DNA from: Massilia niastensis DSM 21313
GTDB lineage: Bacteria > Pseudomonadota > Gammaproteobacteria > Burkholderiales > Burkholderiaceae_D
DNA length: 64,000 bases
Assembly (NCBI RefSeq): GCF_000382345.1
Contig: NZ_KB908102.1
Span: 1-64,000, forward strand
Reading direction: 5' to 3'
Position numbers and translations under genes: made by a program
Shown here: one piece after another, positions 47,293 to 55,063 of the stretch
Layout of the letters: each line of letters starts with the position of its first letter
Position numbering within the stretch: the first letter of the stretch is position 1
The notes under the pieces: generated by a model
Told to the model about the DNA's origin: nothing
The model's input: only the letters and a program-made list of their open reading frames with translations
Databases searched by the model: none

Positions 47293-48675
47293 ATGGAACT
47301 GGTCGCCGCCCCGGCAGACGCGTTGAGCCCCAGCGCAATGAAACTGTCCGAACTGATGGGCGCGCTCAGCTATGCGCTCGACATCACCGAAGGCCAGCCG
47401 CCCGGCCATTGCGTGCGCTGCTGCTGGATCGGCATGCATGTCGGCCGTGTCATCGGCCTCGACGAAGACGCCCTGTGGGAACTGTATTACACCCTGCTGC
47501 TCAAGGACCTCGGCTGCAGCAGCAATGCCGCCCGCATCTGCGAGCTGTACCTGACCGACGACCTGCAGTTCAAGCGCGACTTCAAGACGGTCGGCGACAG
47601 CCTGCCGCAGGTGTTGTCCTTCGTGTTCACCCACACCGGGCTGAAGGCGGGCCTGGCCGAGCGCTTCCGCAGCGTGATGACGATCCTGCGCGACGGTCCC
47701 GAGATCGCCCAGGGCCTGATCGCCACCCGCTGCCAGCGTGGCGCCGAGATCGCGCGCCTGCTGCGTTTCCCGGAAGGGGTGGCGCAGGGCATCTATTCGC
47801 TCGATGAGCATTTCGATGGCAAGGGCAAGCCGGCCCGCGTGCGAGGCGAGGCGATTCCCATGTATGCGCGCATCGCGCTGCTGGCCCAGGTGATCGACGT
47901 GTTCCACACCGCCAGCGGCCGCGACGCCGCGCTGCGCGAAGTGCGCGGCCGCGCCGGCAGCTGGTTCGATCCGCGCCTGGCGGCGGCCTTCGAGGAAGTG
48001 GCGCGTTCCGCGGCGTTCTGGTCCACCCTGTGCGGACCCGATATCGACGCGGCGGTGTTCGCGCTCGAACCCGCCGGTCATGAAGTGGCGCTGGACGACG
48101 ATTACCTGGACGACATCGCGGCCGCGTTCGGCCAGGTGGTCGACGCCAAGAGCCCGTACACCAGCGGCCATAGCAGCCGGGTGGCGCTGTATACCGACAT
48201 GATCGGCGAGGCGCTCGGCCTGTCGGGCCAGCGCCGCCGCTGGCTCAGGCGCGGCGCGCTGCTGCACGACGTGGGCAAGCTGGGCGTGAGCAACAGTGTG
48301 CTGGACAAGGCGGGAGCCCTCGACCGCGAGGAATGGGCGGCGGTGCGCCTGCACGCCGAATACACGGAGACCATCCTTGGCCGCATCGCGGCCTTCGCCG
48401 AACTGGCCACGATCGCCGGAGCACACCATGAGCGCCTGGACGGAACCGGCTATCCGCGCGGCGTGGAAGCCGACGCGATCCGCCTCGAGACCCGCATCAT
48501 TACGACCGCCGACATCTTCGATGCGATCACGGCCGAACGGCCCTACCGGGGCGCGATCCCGGTGGCGCAGGCGCTGCAGATGATGGAAAGGACTGTGGGA
48601 ACGGCGCTCGATCCGGACTGCTTCGAGGCCTTGAAGCGGGCCATGGAGCGGATCCCGCCTGCGCCGGCGGCGTAG
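47293..48675 (+). CDS. Double-HD protein with C-terminal HD-GYP domain
   Basis: 460 residues. ATG 47293 has AGGA upstream; a longer frame starts outside a ribosome site. The N-terminal half (about 15-240) reads like a decayed HD-type domain (LLKDLGCSSNA in place of HDIGK, and YSLDEHFDGKGKPARVRGEAIPMYARI like the HHExxDGxGYP region). The C-terminal half (about 265-455) is canonical: LLHDVGKLGVSNSVLDK and HHERLDGTGYPRGV. c-di-GMP hydrolysis is expected from the C-half. Confidence 0.87.
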   Translation: MELVAAPADALSPSAMKLSELMGALSYALDITEGQPPGHCVRCCWIGMHVGRVIGLDEDALWELYYTLLLKDLGCSSNAARICELYLTDDLQFKRDFKTVGDSLPQVLSFVFTHTGLKAGLAERFRSVMTILRDGPEIAQGLIATRCQRGAEIARLLRFPEGVAQGIYSLDEHFDGKGKPARVRGEAIPMYARIALLAQVIDVFHTASGRDAALREVRGRAGSWFDPRLAAAFEEVARSAAFWSTLCGPDIDAAVFALEPAGHEVALDDDYLDDIAAAFGQVVDAKSPYTSGHSSRVALYTDMIGEALGLSGQRRRWLRRGALLHDVGKLGVSNSVLDKAGALDREEWAAVRLHAEYTETILGRIAAFAELATIAGAHHERLDGTGYPRGVEADAIRLETRIITTADIFDAITAERPYRGAIPVAQALQMMERTVGTALDPDCFEALKRAMERIPPAPAA

Positions 48676-48739
48676 CTTGCCGCCGTTGCGCGGGGCGGGG
48701 GGCCGGTTCGCACCGCAGCCCCCAAACCGGGCGACGCCC

Positions 48740-49141
48740 TTACCTGGTCTTCACCACCAGCGGCTTGCCCTTCTCGACCACGTAGGTCGCCAGCTCGCTG
48801 GCCTTGCCGGTGCCGACATGCTTGGCCGAGTGCGGCTGGCCGGCCGGGATGAACAGCGTGTCGCCCTTTTTCAGGGTGACCGAGGGCTTGTCCGGGAACC
48901 CGTATTCCAGCGTGCCCTCGAGGACGTAGGCGATTTCCTCGCCCGGGTGGGTGTGCATCGGGAAGGACGCGCCTTCGGCGAAGTCCACGCGCACCTGGAT
49001 CACTTCGCGTCCCTTGGCGCTCAGGTCGTGGCGCTGCAGTTCGGTGCGGCCGATGCCGTCCTGCTGGGCCAGGGCCAGGTTGGCCGACAGGGTGCCGGCG
49101 GCGATCAGCGCGGCGGCTGCCAGGGTTTTCATGGTTTGCAT
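48740..49141 (-). CDS. Exported cupin-domain protein
   Basis: 133 residues, signal peptide (about 1-25, LALAQQ). Cupin motif 1 is FPMHTHPGEEIAYVLEGTLEYGF, and motif 2 is GDTLFIPAGQPHSAKHVG; metal ligands His, His, Glu and a later His are all present. AGGAGAG before ATG 49141. Periplasmic; function unknown. Confidence 0.83.
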   Translation of the reverse strand: MQTMKTLAAAALIAAGTLSANLALAQQDGIGRTELQRHDLSAKGREVIQVRVDFAEGASFPMHTHPGEEIAYVLEGTLEYGFPDKPSVTLKKGDTLFIPAGQPHSAKHVGTGKASELATYVVEKGKPLVVKTR

Positions 49142-49416
49142 CTTGGTTCTCTCCTATGGATATTCACTCGGCGATCCCGGCTCCAGGCGCCTGGTTTGCG
49201 CCTGCGCAGGACCGCTCCCGTGATTCCTAGTAGATCACCAGCATGTATTCCGGATGTGTTGGGGGAGCGTCCGAAGTCGGCGCATTTGTGTCGGGCGCGG
49301 CGCCGGATACATGGCGGTACAAAAATCCGCCATGCGCCTGCCCCGAAGGAAGGAAAGCCGCCGCCGGCAGGGGTGCCGGCGGCGGAAAACCCGCGCGTGC
49401 GCGCGGGCAGGGCTGC
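49142..49416. other. Intergenic region with back-to-back hairpins
   Basis: 275 bp between two minus-strand genes. Besides the metalloprotease terminator (49351-49385) there is a second GC hairpin CCCGCGCG-TG-CGCGCGGG (49390-49407). No gene seen. Confidence 0.5.
49351..49385 (-). terminator. Terminator of the metalloprotease operon
   Basis: 12-bp stem CCGCCGCCGGCA with loop GGGG, then on the minus strand CTTTCCTTCC. Lies downstream of the stop at 49417. Confidence 0.65.
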
Positions 49417-50901
49417 TTACCAGCCGAGGTCTTTCAGCAGCGGCACCGTCAGGTCATACGGCGGAACCAGGTTGATGGTCAGGTCGCCGTTGATGTTCGG
49501 CTCCATCAGCAGGTTCGGCGACGCGGTGACGTCCCAGTGCGATACCGACGAGCCGCCGATCAGCGGGTTCGGGGTGTACAGCAGCGGGCGTTTTTTGGCG
49601 TCGGCGCCGGCCAGGCGCACCGGATCCAGCGCGAGCGCGATGCTGACCGCGCCCGGCTTGTTGCGGCTGCCGTAGGGCACCGCGGCCGCCACCGCCGCCT
49701 TCAGCGCTTCGCCGTCGGCCAGCAGGACCCCGACGGTCGGGATCGTGACGCTCGGGTCCGCGCCGCCGACGGTGAACGCGCCCGCCACGTTGTTGTACAC
49801 GATGACCGCGTTGGCGCCCGCGTTCTGGGCGTTCTTGGCCTTGATCGCGAAGTTGCAGCCGCCACGCTGGATCAGCGCGATCTTGTTCTTCACCGCCGCC
49901 GCGTTGGCGGCGTTGAAGGGATCGCAGCCCTGGCCGAGTTCACCGGCCTGCGGAGCCACCACGGCCAGCGTGCCGAGCGCGCCCACCTTCGGCGCCGGGC
50001 CGAAGCTGGCCGGCGAGTAGTCGGACACGCGGTTGCCGCCCGGCGCCGGCGAGCTCGCCTTGACCAGGCCGATCGGCTTGAGCAGGCCTGGCGCGGCGCC
50101 GGCCGCGCGCGGTCCGATCCAGGCCAGCTGGAGCGGATTGATGGCCGAAGCGCGGCGCTCGGCGCTGGTCATCTCGAGCCAGGTCTTGTTGGCCGTGTTG
50201 TCGAACATGTGGCGTTCCCAGATGCTCGGCAGGCCGTTGTCGGTGTAGGCGGTGCCGGCGGCGTTGATGCGGCGGCCGGTCGAGGTCTGCACCGACAGCA
50301 CCGAGAACCCGAGGCCGTGGCCCAGTTCGTGCAGCAGGGTGGCGACGAAGTTCACCTGGGTGCCGGCATTGCCGTCCAGGCCCAGGTAGAAGCCGCTGCC
50401 GGCCAGGCAGTCCGGCTTGCCGAGGTTGATGTTGAACTGGGTCTTGATGTCGACGTTGCCGTAGCCGCTGCCGTCATCCGGGTTGCCCGCGCTCAGGTTG
50501 ACGCCGGCCAGCTTGTTGGCCAGCGCCTGCGGATACCAGGTGCCCGGCACGCCGTTCGGGAAGTCGTACCAGATGTTCCAGGCGCCGGCGCTGCCCAGGG
50601 TCGCCCCGGTGGCGGTGCAGGCGAGCGGCTCCCAGCCGGCGCTGACGGTGATGTTGACGTCGCTTTGCAGGTTCTTTTCCCAGATGTCGGCGACGTAGCG
50701 GTAGACGTTCATGCGCTGCTGGCCGAGCGTGACGCCCGCGTTGCCGCCCACCGGCGCCACCGGGGTCGGGTCGTTGAAGCCGACGCCGGGCGCGTCGCGG
50801 CTGGTGATGGTGATCCTGGCGGCTTCGGCGGCGAAGCAGCTCAGGGCTGCGGCTGCGGCGACCAGGGTGCGAGCGGTACGGAGCGAGAAAGTCATGGTCA
50901 T
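49417..50901 (-). CDS. Secreted metzincin-like metalloprotease with inserted PA domain
   Basis: 494 residues from ATG 50901 (GGAG 5 bp upstream). Signal peptide (about 1-25, CFAAEA). The zinc motif HELGHGLGF (about 195-203) marks the catalytic domain. A PA domain (about 310-400: NKIALIQRGGCNFAIKAKNAQNAGANAVIVYNN) follows, which usually limits substrate access. The end LVPPYDLTVPLLKDLGW is typical of bacterial secreted proteins with this architecture. Last gene of an operon with a PEP-CTERM protein, so it may act in the same surface compartment. Confidence 0.85.
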   Translation of the reverse strand: MTMTFSLRTARTLVAAAAALSCFAAEAARITITSRDAPGVGFNDPTPVAPVGGNAGVTLGQQRMNVYRYVADIWEKNLQSDVNITVSAGWEPLACTATGATLGSAGAWNIWYDFPNGVPGTWYPQALANKLAGVNLSAGNPDDGSGYGNVDIKTQFNINLGKPDCLAGSGFYLGLDGNAGTQVNFVATLLHELGHGLGFSVLSVQTSTGRRINAAGTAYTDNGLPSIWERHMFDNTANKTWLEMTSAERRASAINPLQLAWIGPRAAGAAPGLLKPIGLVKASSPAPGGNRVSDYSPASFGPAPKVGALGTLAVVAPQAGELGQGCDPFNAANAAAVKNKIALIQRGGCNFAIKAKNAQNAGANAVIVYNNVAGAFTVGGADPSVTIPTVGVLLADGEALKAAVAAAVPYGSRNKPGAVSIALALDPVRLAGADAKKRPLLYTPNPLIGGSSVSHWDVTASPNLLMEPNINGDLTINLVPPYDLTVPLLKDLGW

Positions 50902-50903
50902 GT

Positions 50904-51326
50904 TTACTCCGTATCCGATTGCGGCGCATGGGTATGGGGCGCGGCCTTGGCGTCGCCGTGGCCTTCGAGGCATTGCATTTCCAGGCTGCCGTCCGGCTTG
51001 CGGACCGCGACCGAGGAAGTCATGAACTCGTCGGTCAGGCGGACGCCGCGCGCGCCGCTGCCATGGAATTTCTGCTGCATCGGAACGGGAGCGGCGCGCA
51101 TCACGCGGCGCGCATTGGCCGCCTGCAGCACGGCCTGTTCGGCGGCGGTGGCGGGGCGCAGGGCGCCGGTCTCGGCGTCGCGCACCACGGTGACGTTGTC
51201 GGCCGCCGGGGTCGGTGCTGCGGGCTTGTCCTGGGCCAGGGCGGGGTGGCCGGCCAGGCCCAGCAGGGCAAGGCCGAGGCCGGCGCGCAGCAGGCGCTGG
51301 CGGAATTGCATGAACTCTGACATCAC
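50904..51326 (-). CDS. Post-PEP-CTERM-1-like exported protein
   Basis: 140 residues. Signal peptide (about 1-32, HPALAQ). Sequence VRDAETGALRPATAAEQ ... KFHGSGARGVRLTDEFMTSSVAVRKPDGSLEMQCLEG fits the small family encoded directly after PEP-CTERM proteins (post-PEP-CTERM-1). This naming is from memory of the family pattern. It sits between the PEP-CTERM gene and the metalloprotease gene (2-bp gap), all on one strand. Confidence 0.65.
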   Translation of the reverse strand: MMSEFMQFRQRLLRAGLGLALLGLAGHPALAQDKPAAPTPAADNVTVVRDAETGALRPATAAEQAVLQAANARRVMRAAPVPMQQKFHGSGARGVRLTDEFMTSSVAVRKPDGSLEMQCLEGHGDAKAAPHTHAPQSDTE

Positions 51327-51374
51327 ATGTCTCCTAGTGGGATGGTTGTTGAAGTCATGACGCCGCCGCGCGGA

Positions 51375-52010
51375 TCACGCGCGGCGGCGGCGGGCAAGGG
51401 TGAAGCCGGCCAGTCCCAGGCCGAGGATCATCGCGGTAGCCGGTTCGGGAATGGCGTGGATCGTGAGGGTGTCGAGTCCGACATAGTTGGACAGGTCGGC
51501 CGCGCCGGTATGCACGACGGCGAAACGGCCGGTGCCGATGCGTCCGAGGTTGACGGAGTAGCGGGTCCAGCCGTCGGTCGGCGCGGTGACCGGCTCGGGA
51601 CGGGCCAGCGTGAAGTCGTCCAGGTCGGCGCTGCCATTGCTGAAGCGGAACTCGAGCTGGTCGCGGAAGTCCTCGAACTGTTCGGCGCGCAGGAAGAACG
51701 ACACCACCACGTTCAGGGTGGTCGAGAATTCCGGCGTGATCAGCCAGTTGGCCAGGGTGCCGCCAGGCGCCGCGGTCTGGTAATTCGAGGCGATATAGGA
51801 AGTCGGCGCGCCCTTGTGCGCCCCGAACGTGTCATCTCCACCCTGGAACCAGGTCTCGGCCGCGCCCGCGGGCTGCCCCTGGTTCGAGCGCACCCAGCCG
51901 GAGCCCGACAGGGTCCCCACATCGTTGAAATTTTCGCGCAGCAGGACGTCCGCCTGGGCCGACCCCATCATCCCTGCGAATACAAGACCAACCAGAACAG
52001 TTCTCTTCAT
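51375..52010 (-). CDS. Choice-of-anchor J-type PEP-CTERM sorting-domain protein
   Basis: 211 residues from ATG 52010 (GGAGG 8 bp upstream). Signal peptide (about 1-20, GSAQAD). The body has the anchor J pattern: ENFNDVGTLSGSGWVRSNQG, WFQGGDDTFGAHKGAPTSYIASNY and LANWLITPEFS. The C-terminus is a PEP-CTERM signal: AIPEPATAMILGLGLAGF plus an Arg cluster. Such proteins are sorted to the exterior by the exosortase EpsH/XrtA system, usually with exopolysaccharide. First gene of the operon; no exosortase gene is in this window. Confidence 0.9.
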   Translation of the reverse strand: MKRTVLVGLVFAGMMGSAQADVLLRENFNDVGTLSGSGWVRSNQGQPAGAAETWFQGGDDTFGAHKGAPTSYIASNYQTAAPGGTLANWLITPEFSTTLNVVVSFFLRAEQFEDFRDQLEFRFSNGSADLDDFTLARPEPVTAPTDGWTRYSVNLGRIGTGRFAVVHTGAADLSNYVGLDTLTIHAIPEPATAMILGLGLAGFTLARRRRA

Positions 52011-52415
52011 GTAAAACGCCTCCGAAGGTTTTGGACTGCGGGGCGACACAGGAACAGATACGCACAACCTAGCACCCCGGATATACGGCGGCAACGGGAT
52101 CGCCGCGCCGCCTGAATTGACTACATGCATCAAATATGCCAGCAGGGATAGCTAGTTGATTTTGTTAAAAATTTTACATTGGAACAATTTGTGGACCCAC
52201 AACATGTAAAAAAAGTTGACACTATTATCTTTCAGGCAAGATTGGCGGCGCTGTATGACAGGAGGATGAAATCCCGTGTGGATAGCAAGATTTGACAAAC
52301 ATGCCTGTCAAGATGCCGCCACAATGCGACCCAACAACACAGAGACGCCCGAACGTCCACCGCATCCGCGACCGGAAGGCTGAGAACAATCACAACCAGT
52401 TTTGGGGGAGAGCAC
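52011..52415. other. Divergent control region between PEP-CTERM and chitin operons
   Basis: 405 bp without a gene, AT-rich between 52130 and 52240. It holds the nested palindrome described separately, and TTGACA (52216-52221), which has no good -10 at the right distance. The leader to the TonB receptor start is about 160-170 bp. Confidence 0.55.
52172..52211. promoter_or_regulatory. Nested palindrome, candidate operator
   Basis: Inner perfect palindrome TTGTGG-AC-CCACAA (52189-52202) lies inside TTTTACAT (52172-52179) and ATGTAAAA (52204-52211). It ends 4 bp before a TTGACA box, so a regulator bound here could affect either flanking operon. Confidence 0.5.
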
Positions 52416-55052
52416 ATGAACCAGGGGATGGCACGGCAGACCAGGCGCACCGCGATCGCGGCCGGAGTGGTGGCGGCATGCGTGATGGCGGCGCAGGCCC
52501 GGGCGCAGGAGCAGCAGGGCGAGACGCAGACGGTGGTGGTGACGGGCGTGCGCGCCGCGCTGGAACAGTCGCTGCGCCAGAAGCGCAATGCCGACGCGGT
52601 GGTCGAGGTGGTGACCGCGGAAGACATCGGCAAGATGCCCGACAAGAACGTGGCCGATGCGATCCAGCGCCTGCCGGGCGTGAACACCCAGTCCTCGGCC
52701 GGCGGCGAGGGCGGCTTCGGCGAGAACGACCGCGTCAGCCTGCGCGGCACCAGCCCCAGCCTGCAGCAGACCCTGTTCAACGGCCATGCGATCTCGACGG
52801 GCGACTGGTTCCTGCTGAACCAGATCGGCGGCAATGTCGGCCGCTCGAGCAGCTTCTCGCTGCTGCCCTCGGAACTGGTGGGCTCGATCGTGGTGCAGAA
52901 GAGCCCGACGGCCGACCTGGTCGAAGGCGGGGTCTCGGGCGCGATCAATGTCATCACCCGCCGCCCGCTGGACTTCCGCCAGCAGCTGACGGTGGAGGCT
53001 TCGGTGCAGGCCAACTACAACGACCTGTCGGAAGAAACCGAGCCGCACCTGTCCGGCCTGGTAAGCTGGAAGAACGCCGGCAATACCGCCGGCATCCTGG
53101 TGCAGGCGTTCTCGGAAAAGGCCACCGTGCGCCGCGACGGCCAGGAGATCCTCGGCTACACCCCGATCAGCGCGACCAGCGCCGCCGCCATCGCCAATCC
53201 CGCGCTGGCCGGCGTGGCGGTGCCGACCTTCATCGGCGCCAGCCTGTTCGAGCAGACCAAGAAGCGCACCGGCGGCGCCTTCGACATCGAAGTGCGCCCC
53301 TCGCGCGACCTGAGCCTGGACCTGAACGGCTTCTATTCCGAACTCGAAGCCCCGCACCTGAACACCAACTGGCTGGCCGCGCCGGCCAACTCGATCAACA
53401 GCATGAACCTGGTCCCGGCCAACCCGGTGGTGCGCAACAACACCCTGGTAGCGGCCGGCTTCACCCGCAATGCGGGCGAGGTCGACAACATCTACCGCCC
53501 GGAAGCGGGCGGCGAATCGTGGTACCTGGACTTCAACGGCAAGCTGCGCGTCAGCCAGCGCCTGACCCTGTCGGGCAAGCTGGGCAAGACCCACGGCGTC
53601 GGCTATGACCGCAACGACGTGTTCTACCAGAACAATGTCGACGGCGGCATGGTGTATGCCCTGAACGGTCTCTCCCCGGCCTCGGTCGGCTACCCGGGCG
53701 GGAACACCACCTCGCCCGGCTCGACCGCGTGGGCCGGCGGCGGCGAGGCGCAGTCGGTCGACCAGGAAAAATACGCCCAGCTCGACGGCGAATTGCGCCT
53801 CGACCATCCGCTGGCGCAGGCGCTGCGCTTCGGCGCGCGCTGGACCGACCACCACCGCACCGCCGAGCACCCGCTGGAGACCCGTCCGGGGCCGCTGGGC
53901 TTCACCAATCCCGGCCCGGCATGGAGCGGCCAGATGTATCCGTCCGACTTCGCCAACGGCCTGGGTGGCAACCTGGCGTCGAACTACTTCAAGTACGACG
54001 GCGCCGCGCTCGGCGCCTGGGGCGCGCTCCCCGGCAACCGCCTGCTCGACTACACGCTGCGCCACAACTGGATGGACGAATTCCAGGTCGCCGAGAAGAC
54101 CGCCGCGCTGTACGGCATGCTGGACTTCGGCGGCGAGCGCTGGAGCGGCAACCTCGGCCTGCGCGCGATCGAGACGCGCCAGGCCACGGTGGTCAACCTG
54201 CCGGGCGGCCCGAGCCCGATCACCGGCTCGGCCTTCGGTCCCTATACCCCGACCACCTTCAAGCGCACCTACCGCGACTACCTGCCGAGCATGAATGTCA
54301 AATACGCGCTGACGCCGGACCTGAGCATCCGCAGCGCGCTGGCGAAGACCATGGCGCGCCCGGACTACAGCGCGCTGGGCGGCTCGGTATCGCTCAACGA
54401 CGACGCCCTGAGCGGCAGCGGCGGCAACGTCAGGCTCGATCCGGTGCGCTCGACCAACTTCGACCTCTCGGCCGAATGGTACTTCGCACCCAAGGCGCTG
54501 CTGTCGGCAGGCTTCTTCTACATGGACCTGCGCTCGATCGTGGCCCAGGGCACCTCGAGCGGCACCTACTACAACAACAAGCGCAGCGCCCTGGCCACCT
54601 ACCAGATCACGTCGCCGTTCAACACCAGCGGCCGGAACCGGGGCGTGGAACTGAGCTGGCAGCAGCCGCTCGCGAACAACTTCGGCATGCTGGTCAACTA
54701 TACCTTCGCCGACGGCGAACTGGACGACGGCGGCGAGCTGCTCAACTCCTCGAAGAATACCTGCAATGTCACCGGCTACTTCGAGAACGAGCGCTTTTCC
54801 GCACGGCTGGCCTACAACTACCGCTCGCGCTACAAGGCCGGCGTGGACCGCGGCGCCAGCCAGCACGTGGACGGCATGCCTTCGCTGGCGGGCTCGGTCA
54901 ACGTCAAGCTGGGCGAGCGCCTGACCCTGAGCTTCGATGCGCTGAACCTGACCAACGAGACCATCAGGATGTACGCCGAAAACGAAGACCGGCCGCGCGC
55001 GTTCTACTCGAACGGCCGCACCTTCTACCTCGGCCTGCGCGGCAAGCTGTAA
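52416..55052 (+). CDS. TonB-dependent receptor, probably for chitin oligosaccharides
   Basis: 878 residues. GGGGGAGAG lies before ATG 52416. Signal peptide (about 1-30, AQARAQ), plug domain with VVVTGVRAALEQSLRQKR, VVTAEDIGKMPDKNVADAIQRLPGV, then a long beta-barrel ending in GRTFYLGLRGKL with a terminal Leu. The sequence type is the Caulobacter/Xanthomonas carbohydrate receptor group. Substrate is inferred from the next two genes (GH20 hexosaminidase and AmpG-like transporter): N-acetylglucosamine-containing oligosaccharides. Located in the outer membrane, energised by TonB. Confidence 0.9.
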   Translation: MNQGMARQTRRTAIAAGVVAACVMAAQARAQEQQGETQTVVVTGVRAALEQSLRQKRNADAVVEVVTAEDIGKMPDKNVADAIQRLPGVNTQSSAGGEGGFGENDRVSLRGTSPSLQQTLFNGHAISTGDWFLLNQIGGNVGRSSSFSLLPSELVGSIVVQKSPTADLVEGGVSGAINVITRRPLDFRQQLTVEASVQANYNDLSEETEPHLSGLVSWKNAGNTAGILVQAFSEKATVRRDGQEILGYTPISATSAAAIANPALAGVAVPTFIGASLFEQTKKRTGGAFDIEVRPSRDLSLDLNGFYSELEAPHLNTNWLAAPANSINSMNLVPANPVVRNNTLVAAGFTRNAGEVDNIYRPEAGGESWYLDFNGKLRVSQRLTLSGKLGKTHGVGYDRNDVFYQNNVDGGMVYALNGLSPASVGYPGGNTTSPGSTAWAGGGEAQSVDQEKYAQLDGELRLDHPLAQALRFGARWTDHHRTAEHPLETRPGPLGFTNPGPAWSGQMYPSDFANGLGGNLASNYFKYDGAALGAWGALPGNRLLDYTLRHNWMDEFQVAEKTAALYGMLDFGGERWSGNLGLRAIETRQATVVNLPGGPSPITGSAFGPYTPTTFKRTYRDYLPSMNVKYALTPDLSIRSALAKTMARPDYSALGGSVSLNDDALSGSGGNVRLDPVRSTNFDLSAEWYFAPKALLSAGFFYMDLRSIVAQGTSSGTYYNNKRSALATYQITSPFNTSGRNRGVELSWQQPLANNFGMLVNYTFADGELDDGGELLNSSKNTCNVTGYFENERFSARLAYNYRSRYKAGVDRGASQHVDGMPSLAGSVNVKLGERLTLSFDALNLTNETIRMYAENEDRPRAFYSNGRTFYLGLRGKL

Positions 55053-55063
55053 GCAGGATGCCG

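Noticed and set aside
53729..55063. Long in-frame extension upstream of the GH20 gene
   Set aside because: It runs through the TonB receptor in another frame; the GH20 similarity and ribosome site begin at 55064.
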